Positions 1 through 9,181 of a stretch of DNA of 64,000 bases are shown one piece after another. Within the stretch, counting starts at the first letter, position 1, and each line of letters starts with the position of its first letter. This DNA is from Agrobacterium tumefaciens. Lineage in GTDB: Bacteria > Pseudomonadota > Alphaproteobacteria > Rhizobiales > Rhizobiaceae. The stretch is taken from positions 248,001-312,000 of the forward strand of contig NZ_JXQV01000009.1 in assembly GCF_000834635.1 (NCBI RefSeq), written 5' to 3'. The position numbers were made by a program, and so were the translations under genes. A model generated the notes under the pieces. That model saw nothing but the letters and a program-made list of their open reading frames with translations, ran no database searches and was not told the DNA's origin.

Positions 1-1
1 T

Positions 2-229
2 CTCGCCTATTGTTACGAGAAGATCGTCAGCAACCTTGGCCATCTTGGCGAAGAATACGGCGAAAAGCACGCAGCCCATGACACGGCTGCAACCATTCTG
101 GCAACGCTACAGAAAACAACAATAAGCCGGGTGATGGACCAGGGATTGCACGAGTTTCTCGAGCTTTTCGTCAACAAGAACGCCCAGTTGGGCCAGGAAA
201 TCACGGACGGCTACCGCTTCTACCAGTAA
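2..229 (+). CDS. Alpha-E domain (DUF403) protein, C-terminal fragment
   Basis: The reading frame is open from the left edge and stops at TAA 227-229, giving the last 75 residues of a protein that starts outside the window. The fragment reads as a helical C-terminus (LAYCYEKIVSNLGHL near its start, DGYRFYQ at its end) that resembles the end of alpha-E/DUF403 proteins. In proteobacteria these are commonly encoded beside a circularly permuted ATP-grasp gene and a transglutaminase-like gene, and the next gene here is a transglutaminase 24 bp downstream. The three are thought to act in peptide synthesis or modification, but the substrate is unknown. The family call rests on the tail and the neighbour. 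Confidence 0.75.
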   Translation, partial: LAYCYEKIVSNLGHLGEEYGEKHAAHDTAATILATLQKTTISRVMDQGLHEFLELFVNKNAQLGQEITDGYRFYQ

Positions 230-253
230 GCGGACGTGACGCGGGGATAAGAC

Positions 254-1069
254 ATGCGCTTGAAGATCAACCATACGACCGAGTATCTCTATGATGAGCC
301 GGTACCTTATTCTTTGCAGCGACTGCGACTGACGCCCGCAACGGGGCCAACGCAGACAGTGATCGACTGGAAAGTCACCGTCGATGGCGCCACACTGGAA
401 GTTCGTTACGACGACCACTTTGGCAATCGGGTCGAACTGGTCGAGACCGAAGGTCCGCGCAAGGCCGTCAAGGTTATCGCCTGCGGCGAGGTTGACACGC
501 TTGATAAGGCGGGCGTCTTCGGTGACCATATTGGCAACGCGCCGCTCTGGCTTTTCATGCGCGAAACGCCGCTGACAAAGCCTGGCAAGCTGATCAGAGA
601 ACTCGTGCGGCAATCAACGGGCGATACGCCCCTGGAAAGACTTCACGAGTTGATGGCGCTCGTGCATCTCGAAGTGGCCTACGAGACGGGATCGACAGGC
701 ACCGAGACAACTGCGGAGCAGGCTCTGGAAGCCGGCAAAGGTGTCTGCCAGGACCATAGCCACATCTTCATTTCAGCTTCGCGGCACATGGGCCTGCCAG
801 CCCGCTACGTCTCCGGTTATCTGATGATGGAAGACGTGGCAGAGCAGATCGCGACCCACGCCTGGGCGGAAGCCCATGTTCCCGGCCTCGGCTGGGTCGG
901 TTTCGATGCAGCGAACAAAGTCTGCCCGGATGAACACTACGTGCGTATCGCCAGCGGCCTCTCCTACCGCGATTGCGCACCGGTCTCTGGCATGCGCGTG
1001 GGGTTTTCCGATGAAAGCCTAACGGTATCGGTAAAGGTAGAGCACGCGCAGAGCCAGTCCCAAAGCTGA
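254..1069 (+). CDS. Transglutaminase-like cysteine protease family protein
   Basis: This 271-residue protein has the two-part architecture of bacterial transglutaminase-like proteins: an N-terminal beta domain (about residues 1-80) and a papain-fold core. The catalytic triad is visible as Cys165 (GKGVCQDHSH), His202 (ATHAWAEAHV) and Asp218 (GFDAAN). No signal peptide is present, so it should be cytoplasmic. It follows the alpha-E gene by 24 bp, and the pair probably forms one operon with an upstream ATP-grasp gene. Family members are proposed peptidases or amidases working with the ATP-grasp partner; the real substrate is unknown. The start at ATG 254 fits the N-terminal MRLKINHTTEY common in this family. 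Confidence 0.88.
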   Translation: MRLKINHTTEYLYDEPVPYSLQRLRLTPATGPTQTVIDWKVTVDGATLEVRYDDHFGNRVELVETEGPRKAVKVIACGEVDTLDKAGVFGDHIGNAPLWLFMRETPLTKPGKLIRELVRQSTGDTPLERLHELMALVHLEVAYETGSTGTETTAEQALEAGKGVCQDHSHIFISASRHMGLPARYVSGYLMMEDVAEQIATHAWAEAHVPGLGWVGFDAANKVCPDEHYVRIASGLSYRDCAPVSGMRVGFSDESLTVSVKVEHAQSQSQS

Positions 1070-1891
1070 GATCGCTCTTAGAGGCCACCGTCCTCGACAA
1101 CAGTCCCCTACCCCGTGTCCAACTGGTCTTTGCTCTGCTTGGGGATGCCTTATCTATAGCGCTACAAAAGTATCTCCAGGCTAGACATCTCAAATTCGCG
1201 TTAGTCCAAGAAATGCATTCAATTCGCGCGAAAGAATATTAGAACGAACTGCTTTATTTATAAGAAATGACGATTTTAGATAAATTTTTTACTGCTAAAA
1301 ACATCCGTGAAATTGACAAGGCCAAAAATAGTCGTGATATAGAGAATCATGTCAATTTTCTATTTCAGAAACAACTAATGTCAGCCAACATTATTTCGAA
1401 ATTCGAGTTCGGATTTCGATTTAATCCAATCTGGCGCAGCACCTTCCGCGCTTCAGATGATTTGGCCTGTTGAAAATCGAATATAACTTCGATCAAACAT
1501 GAGTCAGACTAGCGCATTAACTGAAATTTTACATCTGCTGGTAGATAGTCACACCGTTCATATGAGGTGTTCTTGCTTGTACGGCCTTTAGTGCGAGTTG
1601 AGCGCCGAAAGCTTTTAAAAAAGAAGCTCTAGTGGATGATGGCGGAGGGACCAGAACTCAATGTTCTGAACGCATGATGCCCCCCAATGCGCCGGCTCAC
1701 ACGAGCCATGTTCTGCTTAACATGCTATTGTCCAAATGGACGCTCAACCGATCGATGATATCGACGAGATTGAGACGCTCTATCAATTTGCGCGCAGCTT
1801 ATCCGGTATCGGATGAGGCCTCATGGGCATGCTGCGTCGGATTGGTGCGGCGAGTGGCGCTTTGGTCAGTAATCAACGGGGGCACGCGTCC
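1070..1891. other. Long AT-rich intergenic region before the repeat protein
   Basis: About 820 bp lie between the transglutaminase and the repeat-protein gene, clearly richer in A and T than the flanking genes, especially 1200-1500. A 68-codon ORF at 1267-1473 has no good ribosome-binding site and no recognisable family. A 26-codon ORF at 1736-1816 (MDAQPIDDIDEIETLYQFARS...) ends in TGA seven bases before ATG 1823 and lies in the same frame as the large repeat ORF. It could be a leader peptide, an upstream coding remnant or chance. The promoter of the repeat gene must lie here, but no confident consensus was seen. Confidence 0.5.
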
Positions 1892-4800
1892 ATGACTTCT
1901 ATTATTTCTTCGCTTTCCATCAAACAGATTTCGTCACTATCGACCAGCAGTATAGCGCTCCTGAAGTCCACTGACGTGGACGCACTGTCGAGCAGCCAAA
2001 TCGCAGCGCTTTCGTCAACGCAACTGAACGCGCTGACCACGAGCGCCGTCAACTCCCTGAACAGCGCGCAAATCAGTGCTATCACTGCCAAGGCAGTGAT
2101 CGGACTGACCGTACCGCAGCTGCAGGCCATTGAATCAGCACAGTTTGCTGGCCTTACCGCAGGCCAAGTCAGTGCTTTGAGCACCACCCAATTTGACGCG
2201 CTGTCATCCGGCACCATAGCGCTGCTGGATACCAAGCAGGTTGCTGCACTGACCTCAGCGCAGGTCGCAACACTCAGCTCCGCAGAGCTTAACAGCTTCT
2301 CGACTGCCGAGATTGCTGCAATCAACGTGGCGTCGCTTGCAGGCATCAGCTCCACAACACTTGCTAGCCTCTCGACAGCCAACTTTGCAGCCCTCAGCGC
2401 CGCACAGATCGGCAAGCTTTCGACAACCCAGATCAGTGCCGTTACATCCGCACAGATTGACGTTCTGACCACTGGCCAGATTGCCGGACTGACAGACGCA
2501 CAGATCAAGACGATCACAACAACAGCATTGTCTGCGCTGGACAGCACTCAGGTTGCAGCCTTCGCTGCAACCCAGATCACGGCGCTGACCACCACCCAGC
2601 TTCAGTCGTTCAACTCAGCCAACATCGCAGCCCTGACGACGAAGCAGGCATCTGCACTGACCTCCGCGCAGGTCGCAACACTCAGCTCCGCAGAACTCAA
2701 CTCCTTTGACTCATCCGAGATCAAGGCATTGAGCGCTGCTGCACTGGCTGGCATGACCACCGATGCCGTCGCAGGTCTCTCCACAGCTGCTTTGACAGCC
2801 TTCACCGCGACACAGGTTGCAACGCTGAGCACAACTCAGATCGCTTCCCTCCAGTCGGCACAGGTCCGGGAACTGACAACAGATCAGGTCAAGGCACTGA
2901 CTGCCAAGCAGGTAGCGGCCATTACCACAGCATCTATCGCAAACCTGAAGTCCGAACAGGTTGTGGCACTGTCCAACGCACAGCTGGTCGCACTGTCCAC
3001 CACGCAACTGCAGGCCTTCGCATCAGCCAACATTGCGGCACTCACCACATCACAGGCTGGCGCACTGACCTCTGCACAGGTGGCAACACTCGACTCCGCA
3101 GAGCTTAACAGCTTCTCGACAGCCGAGATTGCTGCGATCAATGTGGCGGCCCTTGCAGGCATCAGCTCCACAACGCTCGCAAGCCTATCGACAGCCAACT
3201 TTGCAGCCCTCAGCGCCGCACAGATCGCCAAGCTGTCGACAACCCAGATCGGTGCCGTTACATCTGCACAGGTTGACGTTCTGACCACAGGCCAGATCGC
3301 CGGACTGACAGCCGCACAGGTCAAGACGATCACAACGACGGCATTGTCGGCGCTGGACACAACCCAGGTTGCGGCTTTCGCTCCGACCTTGATTGCTGCA
3401 CTGACAACCGACCAGCTTCAGTCGCTGAACTCTGGCAACATCGCTGCCTTGACGTCTAGCCAGGTTGCTGCACTGAGCTCTGCTCAAGTCGCAACACTGA
3501 GCTCCGCAGAGCTTAACAGCTTCTCGACTGCCGAGATTGCTGCAATCAATGTGGCATCGCTCGGAGGCATCAGCTCCACAACACTGGCAGGCCTCTCGAC
3601 AGCCAACTTTGCAGCCCTCAGCGCCGCACAGATCGCCAAGCTTTCGACAACCCAGATCAGTGCCGTTACATCTGCACAGGTTGACGTTCTGACCACAGGC
3701 CAGATCGCCGGACTGACAGCAGCACAGGTCAAGACGATCACAACAGCAGCATTGTCGTCGCTGGACACTACCCAGGTTGCAGCCTTCGCTCCAACCCAGA
3801 TCACTGCAATGACAACCGATCAGCTTCAGTCGTTGAACTCGGCCAACATTGCCGCCCTGACGTCGAAGCAGGCATCTGCACTGACCTCCGCGCAGGTCGC
3901 AACACTCAGCTCCGCAGAACTCAATACCTTTGACTCATCCGAGATCAAGGCATTGACCGCTGCTGCACTGGCTGGCATGACCACCGATGCGGTCGCAGGT
4001 CTCTCCACAGCTGCTTTGACAGCCCTGACTGCGACACAGGTTGCAACGCTGAGCACAACTCAGATCGCTTCCCTCAAGTCGGCACAGATCCGGGAACTGA
4101 CAACAGATCAGGTCAAGGCACTGACTGCCAAGCAGGTAGCGGCCATTACCACAGCATCTATCGCAAACCTGAAGTCCGAACAGGTTGTGGCACTGTCCAA
4201 CGCACAGCTGGTCGCACTGTCCACCACTCAACTGCAGGCCTTCGCATCAGCCAACATTGCGGCACTCACCACGACACAGGCTGGCGCACTAACCTCTGCA
4301 CAGGTGGCAACACTCGACTCCGCAGAGCTTAACAGCTTCTCGACTGCCGAGATTGCTGCAATCAATGTGGCCGCCCTTGCAGGCATCAGCTCCACAACGC
4401 TCGCAAGCCTCTCGACAGCCAACTTTGCCGCCCTCAGCGCCGCACAGATCGCCAAGTTGTCGACAACCCAGATCGGTGCCGTTACATCTGCACAGGTTGA
4501 CGTTATGACCACAGGCCAGATCGCCGGACTGACAGCAGCACAGGTCAAGACGATCACGACAGCAGCATTGTCGGGACTGGACACCACCCAGGTTGCGGCT
4601 TTCGCTGCCACCCAGATTGCTGCAATGACAACCGATCAGCTTCAGTCGTTGAACTCGGCCAACATTGCTGCACTTACCACAACACAGGCTGGCGCACTGA
4701 GCTCTGCACAGGTCGCAACGCTGAGCTCCGCAGAGCTTAACAGCTTCTCGACTGCCGAGATTGCTGCGATCAATGTGACGGCCCTTGCAGGCATCAGCTC

Positions 4801-6139
4801 CACAACACTGGCAGGTCTCTCGACAGCCAACTTTGCAGCCCTCAGCGCCGCACAGATCGCCAAGCTGTCGACAACCCAGATCAGCGCCGTTACATCTGCA
4901 CAGGTTGACGTTCTGACCACAGGCCAGATTGCCGGACTGACAGCAGCACAGGTCAAGACGATCACAACAACAGCATTGTCGGGACTGGACACCACTCAGG
5001 TTGCAGCTTTCGCTCCGACCCTGATTGCTGCAATGACAACAGATCAGCTTCAGTCGTTGAACTCGGCCAACATTGCCGCCCTGACGTCGAAGCAGGCATC
5101 TGCCCTGACTTCTGCGCAGGTCGCAACACTCAGCTCCGCAGAGCTTAACACCTTTGACTCATCCGAGATCAAGGCATTGAGCGCTGCTGCACTGGCTGGC
5201 ATGACCACCGACGCGGTCTCAGGTCTCTCCACGGCTGCTTTGACAGCCCTCAGCGCAACACAGGTTGCAAAGCTGAGCACCACACAGATCGCTTCCCTCA
5301 AGTCGGCACAGATCAGGGAACTGACAACAGACCAGGTCAAGGCACTGACCGCTGCGCAGGTTGCGGCCATTACCACGGCATCTATCGCAAACCTGAAGTC
5401 AGAACAGGTTGTAGCACTGTCCAACGCGCAGTTGGTCGCACTGTCCACCACGCAACTGCAGGCCTTCGCATCAGCCAACATTGCGGCACTCACCACAACA
5501 CAGGCTGGCGCACTGACCTCTGCACAGGTGGCAACACTCGACTCCGCAGAGCTTAACAGCTTCTCGACTGCCGAGATTGCTGCGATCAACGTGGCAGCCC
5601 TCTCAGGCATCAGCTCCACAACGCTCGCAAGCCTCTCAACAGCCAACTTTGCAGCCCTCAGCGCCGCACAGATCGCCAAGCTTTCGACAACCCAGATCGG
5701 TGCCGTTACATCTGCACAGGTTGACGTTCTGACCACTGGCCAGATCGCCGGATTGACAGCAGCACAGGTCAAGACGATCACAACGACGGCATTGTCGGCG
5801 CTGGACACCACGCAGGTTGCAGCCTTCACTCCAGCTCTGATTGCTGCAATGACAACCGCTCAGTTCGAATCACTCAGCTCAAACAACATCGCTGCGCTGA
5901 CGACAACCCAGGCCGCTGCTCTGACATCTGCGCAGGTAGCGACACTAAGCTCCGCAGAGCTTAACAGCTTTGCAACAGCCGAGATTGCCGCTCTGGGGAT
6001 CCCTGCTCTTGCAGGACTAACCACCACCGCAATCGTCGGTTTGACTGACGCGACACTGAACTCACTTTCTTCCAAGCAGGTGCAAGCTCTTAACGACCAG
6101 CAGGTCGCAGCAGTCATGACTGCCTACAACAACGTCTGA
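1892..6139 (+). CDS. Giant octapeptide-repeat protein, function unknown
   Basis: From ATG 1892 the product is 1415 residues (ATGs at 1823 and 1829 would add 21-23 residues). Almost the whole chain is an 8-residue repeat of the form x-[LIVF]-[ST]-[ST]-x-[QE]-[ILVF]-x, for example ALTSAQVA, TLSSAELN, KLSTTQIS, about 176 copies. The sequence is dominated by Ala, Ser, Thr, Leu, Gln and Val, has no Cys or Trp, and has a single Tyr, near the C-terminus (TAYNNV). No signal peptide or membrane segment is visible. Such regularity suggests a repeat solenoid or extended surface/secreted protein, perhaps an adhesin or matrix protein exported by a signal-less route, but this is inference. I do not recognise a named family. 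A strong terminator follows. Confidence 0.85.
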   Translation: MTSIISSLSIKQISSLSTSSIALLKSTDVDALSSSQIAALSSTQLNALTTSAVNSLNSAQISAITAKAVIGLTVPQLQAIESAQFAGLTAGQVSALSTTQFDALSSGTIALLDTKQVAALTSAQVATLSSAELNSFSTAEIAAINVASLAGISSTTLASLSTANFAALSAAQIGKLSTTQISAVTSAQIDVLTTGQIAGLTDAQIKTITTTALSALDSTQVAAFAATQITALTTTQLQSFNSANIAALTTKQASALTSAQVATLSSAELNSFDSSEIKALSAAALAGMTTDAVAGLSTAALTAFTATQVATLSTTQIASLQSAQVRELTTDQVKALTAKQVAAITTASIANLKSEQVVALSNAQLVALSTTQLQAFASANIAALTTSQAGALTSAQVATLDSAELNSFSTAEIAAINVAALAGISSTTLASLSTANFAALSAAQIAKLSTTQIGAVTSAQVDVLTTGQIAGLTAAQVKTITTTALSALDTTQVAAFAPTLIAALTTDQLQSLNSGNIAALTSSQVAALSSAQVATLSSAELNSFSTAEIAAINVASLGGISSTTLAGLSTANFAALSAAQIAKLSTTQISAVTSAQVDVLTTGQIAGLTAAQVKTITTAALSSLDTTQVAAFAPTQITAMTTDQLQSLNSANIAALTSKQASALTSAQVATLSSAELNTFDSSEIKALTAAALAGMTTDAVAGLSTAALTALTATQVATLSTTQIASLKSAQIRELTTDQVKALTAKQVAAITTASIANLKSEQVVALSNAQLVALSTTQLQAFASANIAALTTTQAGALTSAQVATLDSAELNSFSTAEIAAINVAALAGISSTTLASLSTANFAALSAAQIAKLSTTQIGAVTSAQVDVMTTGQIAGLTAAQVKTITTAALSGLDTTQVAAFAATQIAAMTTDQLQSLNSANIAALTTTQAGALSSAQVATLSSAELNSFSTAEIAAINVTALAGISSTTLAGLSTANFAALSAAQIAKLSTTQISAVTSAQVDVLTTGQIAGLTAAQVKTITTTALSGLDTTQVAAFAPTLIAAMTTDQLQSLNSANIAALTSKQASALTSAQVATLSSAELNTFDSSEIKALSAAALAGMTTDAVSGLSTAALTALSATQVAKLSTTQIASLKSAQIRELTTDQVKALTAAQVAAITTASIANLKSEQVVALSNAQLVALSTTQLQAFASANIAALTTTQAGALTSAQVATLDSAELNSFSTAEIAAINVAALSGISSTTLASLSTANFAALSAAQIAKLSTTQIGAVTSAQVDVLTTGQIAGLTAAQVKTITTTALSALDTTQVAAFTPALIAAMTTAQFESLSSNNIAALTTTQAAALTSAQVATLSSAELNSFATAEIAALGIPALAGLTTTAIVGLTDATLNSLSSKQVQALNDQQVAAVMTAYNNV
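2246..5917 (+). repeat. Nine tandem 408-bp modules in three ABA triads
   Basis: The codons encoding ALTSAQVA-type octads recur at 2246, 2654, 3062, 3470, 3878, 4286, 4694, 5102, 5510 and 5918, every 408 bp exactly, with no indels. Each module holds 17 octads (136 residues). Two module types alternate: A contains SFSTAEIAAINV and GISSTTLA; B contains SSEIKAL and GMTTDAV. Their order is A-B-A three times, then a divergent terminal A, so the next level of repeat is 1224 bp. Third-position modules (3062, 4286, 5510) uniquely share VATLDSAELN, and the modules at 3470 and 4694 share ALSSAQ, which supports triad duplication. About 118 residues of more diverged octads precede the array. Confidence 0.95.
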
Positions 6140-6163
6140 TAGCTGTAGGCACTGCCAAGAACG

Positions 6164-6196
6164 AAAACGGCGCGACATTAGTCGCGCCGTTTTTTT
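6164..6196 (+). terminator. Rho-independent terminator of the repeat-protein gene
   Basis: A GC-rich perfect hairpin (AAAACGGCGCGAC, loop ATTA, GTCGCGCCGTTTT) ends in a run of T, 25 bp after the stop codon. This is a textbook intrinsic terminator. Confidence 0.93.
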
Positions 6197-6842
6197 GTGA
6201 TTGCGGGACTTCCGCAGGCCTAAACTTCTTATTGTTGATTCAAGACAGCATGGCGGGACGCATCTCCATGCATCGTCAGTGAGCTAGTCAGCAGCTCCCA
6301 CTCCCCCGCGACCGGTCAGTGAGTGCGCTGCACACGCTCTATCCAGCTTGGGAAGAAGCCTAGAGCCCTCAACGCCTTCAGGCGCAAGGTGAAGCAGCAT
6401 CAGGACGCCCTGCCAACACATCCAACGTCTCCCTGGTCTGCGCTAGAGCTGGACGCCGTCAGCGACGCCTTGGCACAACACTTGGCACTTTCTCCTCACT
6501 CAGCCTCAGACCAACGGCTATCAGTGTGCCAAGCACCTGCTCGGGCGCCGACCCAAAGACCAGAAATTTGAATCGTATCTCCATCGAATCGAAATACAGC
6601 GGCATTCAGCACGCAAGGCACAACGAACACCGGCCGGTGACGACAAAGTCCTTGATAGGCAACAGTATTGTATCGGGAACATACGGCAGGATCAAAGATT
6701 GGAGACGCAACGCAACCTTGCGGTCACGCCATCCTATCGGCAATGCTCATCGCAGCCCCTGCTCATACGGGTCCGAATCATGGATCGCGAGCCCAGGACA
6801 CAAAAAACCGGGCAAACGGGATCGTCGAATCTAACCTACCAA
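6197..6842. other. Intergenic region with no supported gene
   Basis: About 650 bp separate the terminators of the repeat-protein gene and of gguC. Open frames of 72-102 codons occur on the plus strand (6323-6571, 6526-6834, 6668-6886), but they overlap each other, lack ribosome-binding sites and have compositions unlike real proteins (rich in Arg, Ser, His and Pro). I see no clear gene, repeat or insertion sequence. It may be decayed coding sequence. Confidence 0.5.
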
Positions 6843-6874
6843 CAAAAAAGCCCCGGACCGTAGTCCAGGGCTTT
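6843..6874 (-). terminator. Terminator of the chvE-gguABC operon
   Basis: On the minus strand the sequence after gguC forms AAAGCCCTGGAC, loop TACG, then GTCCGGGGCTTTTTTG: an imperfect stem of about 11 pairs followed by T residues, 20 bp past the gguC stop. Confidence 0.85.
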
Positions 6875-6895
6875 ACTCATCACTGATGTCCAACC

Positions 6896-7888
6896 TTAGA
6901 GCTGGTTGATGACGATCGGTTCTTCCATTTCCACTCTGAGCGCATTGCGCAACGGAAGACCAAAACCACCGGCTTCGATCTCGAACACGTCGCCCGCCTC
7001 CGGCTTGATCCCATCGGCAAAAGACAACGTCGCTGTTCCGAACATATGGACATGAACCTCGCCGGGAGCGCGGAAGAGACCGTATTTAAAATGGTGATAT
7101 TCGAGGTTGGCGAAGGTGTGGGACATGTTGTCCTCGCCAGACAAGAATGGCTTTTCGAAGATGACCTTGCCATCCCGCAAGATGCGCGATGTTCCACGGA
7201 TATCCGATGGCGGTGCGCCAACGCGGATTTCTGGACCGAAGCTTGCAGGGCGCAGCTTGGAGTGTGCGAGATACAGATAGTTAATCCGCTCTGTCACGTG
7301 GTCCGAGAACTCGTTGGAAACCGCAAAGCCAACGCGGAATGCCTGGCCGTTATCAGCGATCACGTAGATGCCAGCCATTTCAGGCTCTTCACCACCATCG
7401 AGAGCGAAGGATGGCGACACCAGAGCAGCGCCCGGTGCGGTGGCCACATGACCATTGCCCTTATAGAACCACTCAGGCTGAACGCCCTTTTCACCAGCCT
7501 TCGGCTTGCCGTTCTCAAGGCCCATCTTGAACATTTTCATGGAGTCCGTGAGGCTCTCTTCAGACGATTCGCTGGTCTTCTTGTGCATGCTGTCACGGGT
7601 GGCGGCGGATCCAAGATGGGTGAGCCCAGTCCCCGTCAGGTGCAGGTGCGCTGGATCGGGGTGCGTGATCGGTGGGAGGAACTTGCCTTCCGCATAGGCT
7701 TCTTCAAGGTCGACAACCTCACCATAGCCGCGCGCTTCGATAACTTGCGCCAGCGTCTTGCCGCTATTGGCCGCTTCGAGCGCCAGCGCATAGACGGAAC
7801 CAGCATTGTTGACGGCGCGCGCTTGGCCGCCTTCTTCGCGAACGGCGACGATGATCCCGCTTGCATTCTTGATCTGAGAAATCAGCAC
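6896..7888 (-). CDS. gguC: GguC, AraD1/fumarylacetoacetate-hydrolase-like protein
   Basis: The product is 330 residues if translation begins at GTG 7888, which has AAAGGA six bases upstream; the ATG 40 bp further upstream has no such support. The C-terminal two thirds has the look of the fumarylacetoacetate hydrolase fold used by sugar-acid dehydratases (for example HTFANLEYHHFKYG and GTATLSFADGIKPEAGDVFEIE). It is the last gene of the chvE-gguA-gguB-gguC operon, so a role in catabolism of sugar acids from the pentoses or aldoses taken up by the transporter is likely. The reaction has to be inferred from the AraD1 family and is not proven by sequence. Confidence 0.85.
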   Translation of the reverse strand: MLISQIKNASGIIVAVREEGGQARAVNNAGSVYALALEAANSGKTLAQVIEARGYGEVVDLEEAYAEGKFLPPITHPDPAHLHLTGTGLTHLGSAATRDSMHKKTSESSEESLTDSMKMFKMGLENGKPKAGEKGVQPEWFYKGNGHVATAPGAALVSPSFALDGGEEPEMAGIYVIADNGQAFRVGFAVSNEFSDHVTERINYLYLAHSKLRPASFGPEIRVGAPPSDIRGTSRILRDGKVIFEKPFLSGEDNMSHTFANLEYHHFKYGLFRAPGEVHVHMFGTATLSFADGIKPEAGDVFEIEAGGFGLPLRNALRVEMEEPIVINQL

Positions 7889-7928
7889 AATATTTCCTTT
7901 CAAAGACGTTTGACGCCTACATCTCATG

Positions 7929-7953
7929 AAAGTGGCCGGAAACCGGCCACTTT
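7929..7953 (-). other. Intercistronic hairpin between gguB and gguC
   Basis: AAAGTGGCCGG, loop AAA, CCGGCCACTTT makes a perfect 11-bp stem in the gguB-gguC gap. There is no T run on the minus-strand 3' side, so it is more likely an mRNA-stabilising or attenuating hairpin than a full terminator. Confidence 0.75.
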
Positions 7954-7984
7954 AGTCAATTCAGATAGATGAGCCGAACGAAGG

Positions 7985-9181
7985 TCAGCCCTTGTTCTTG
8001 TTGTAGACGTCGAAGAACACAGCAGCCAGAAGCACAAGGCCCTTGACCATTTGCTGGAAGTCGATGCCGAGACCGACAATCGACATGCCGTTGTTCATAA
8101 CGCCCATGATGAAGGCACCAATGACCGCACCGGTGATCTTGCCAACGCCGCCGGATGCCGATGCGCCGCCAATAAAGCATGCCGCGATGACGTCCAGCTC
8201 GAAGCCTGCACCTGCCTTTGGCGTTGCAGAGTTCAAACGCGTTGCGATGATCATGCCGGCCAATCCAGCGAGCACGCCCATGTTAACGAAGGTGAGGAAG
8301 CTCAAACGCTCGGTGTTGATACCGGAGAGCTTTGTGGCCTTTTCGTTACCGCCCATCGCATAGATCCGGCGACCGATGGTCGTGCGGCGCGTGACAAAGC
8401 TGTAAAGAGCGATCAGGAGAAGCATCACGATCAGCACGTTTGGCAGACCACGATAGGTCGACAGCTGATATCCGAGGAACAGGATAGCGCCCGAAATCAG
8501 AAGGTGCTGCACCATAAAGAAGCCGAACGGCTCGACGCTGATGCCGTGACGGACATTGACCTGGCGACGACGGAGCGCCAGCATGAACAGTACAGCTGTA
8601 ATGGCCAGTGTCAGCACCATGGACGTCGTGTTAAAGCCTTCAATGCCACCCAAGTCAGGCAGGAAGCCGGTGCTGACAACCTGGAAGTCAACCGGGAATG
8701 GACCGATGTTCTTACCACCAAGTACAAACAGCGTCAGACCACGGAAAACAAGCATGCCTGCCAGCGTGACGATGAACGACGGAATTCGGTGATAGGCAAT
8801 CCAGTAACCCTGCGCGGCACCAATCAAGCCGCCGACGCCAAGGCAGATCAGGGCTGCCAGCAACGGGTTCATGCCCCATTGGACCGTCAGAATAGCCGCG
8901 ATTGCTCCGACGAAAGCAACGATGGAACCAACCGAAAGGTCGATATGCCCAGCGACGATAACCAGCAGCATGCCGAGCGACATGATGACGATGAAGGAGT
9001 TCTGTAGAATCAGGTTCGTCAGGTTAACCGGGCGAAACAGAATGCCGCCCGTATAAAACTGGAAGAAAACCATGATGGCGACGAGCGCAATCAGCATGCC
9101 GTATTCACGGATATTGGACCGGATATACGAGCCGACTGAAACGACGTTGCTCTCTTCGGTGGATGTATTGGCCGAACTCAT
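7985..9181 (-). CDS. gguB: Sugar ABC transporter permease GguB
   Basis: The 398-residue product is a multi-spanning permease of the ribose/xylose (RbsC/XylH) class, with the conserved segment [19 protein letters not shown] and the C-terminal GGASASGGVGKITGAVIGA loop. ATG 9181 is chosen because it overlaps the gguA stop in TGATG, indicating translational coupling. With GguA and the periplasmic ChvE it forms an inner-membrane importer for galactose, glucose, arabinose, xylose and similar sugars. Its paralogue XylH is encoded at 16.6 kb. Confidence 0.93.
   Translation of the reverse strand: MSSANTSTEESNVVSVGSYIRSNIREYGMLIALVAIMVFFQFYTGGILFRPVNLTNLILQNSFIVIMSLGMLLVIVAGHIDLSVGSIVAFVGAIAAILTVQWGMNPLLAALICLGVGGLIGAAQGYWIAYHRIPSFIVTLAGMLVFRGLTLFVLGGKNIGPFPVDFQVVSTGFLPDLGGIEGFNTTSMVLTLAITAVLFMLALRRRQVNVRHGISVEPFGFFMVQHLLISGAILFLGYQLSTYRGLPNVLIVMLLLIALYSFVTRRTTIGRRIYAMGGNEKATKLSGINTERLSFLTFVNMGVLAGLAGMIIATRLNSATPKAGAGFELDVIAACFIGGASASGGVGKITGAVIGAFIMGVMNNGMSIVGLGIDFQQMVKGLVLLAAVFFDVYNKNKG

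Noticed and set aside
1267-1473. 68-codon ORF in the AT-rich gap
   Set aside because: No credible ribosome-binding site or recognisable motif, and the composition is that of the surrounding noncoding DNA.
1873-6117. Many minus-strand ORFs of 76-259 codons across the repeat gene (for example 5050-5829)
   Set aside because: They are the antisense of the 24-bp repeat, which lacks stop codons in some frames. Their products are repetitive, Ala/Val/Ser-rich and have no ribosome-binding sites.
6323-6886. Three overlapping plus-strand ORFs in the gap before gguC
   Set aside because: They overlap each other in different frames, have no ribosome-binding sites and give Arg/Ser/Pro-rich products of no known type. 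No transposase motif could be confirmed.
7046-7972. 308-codon plus-strand ORF opposite gguC
   Set aside because: It is the shadow of gguC, whose product and operon context are well supported.
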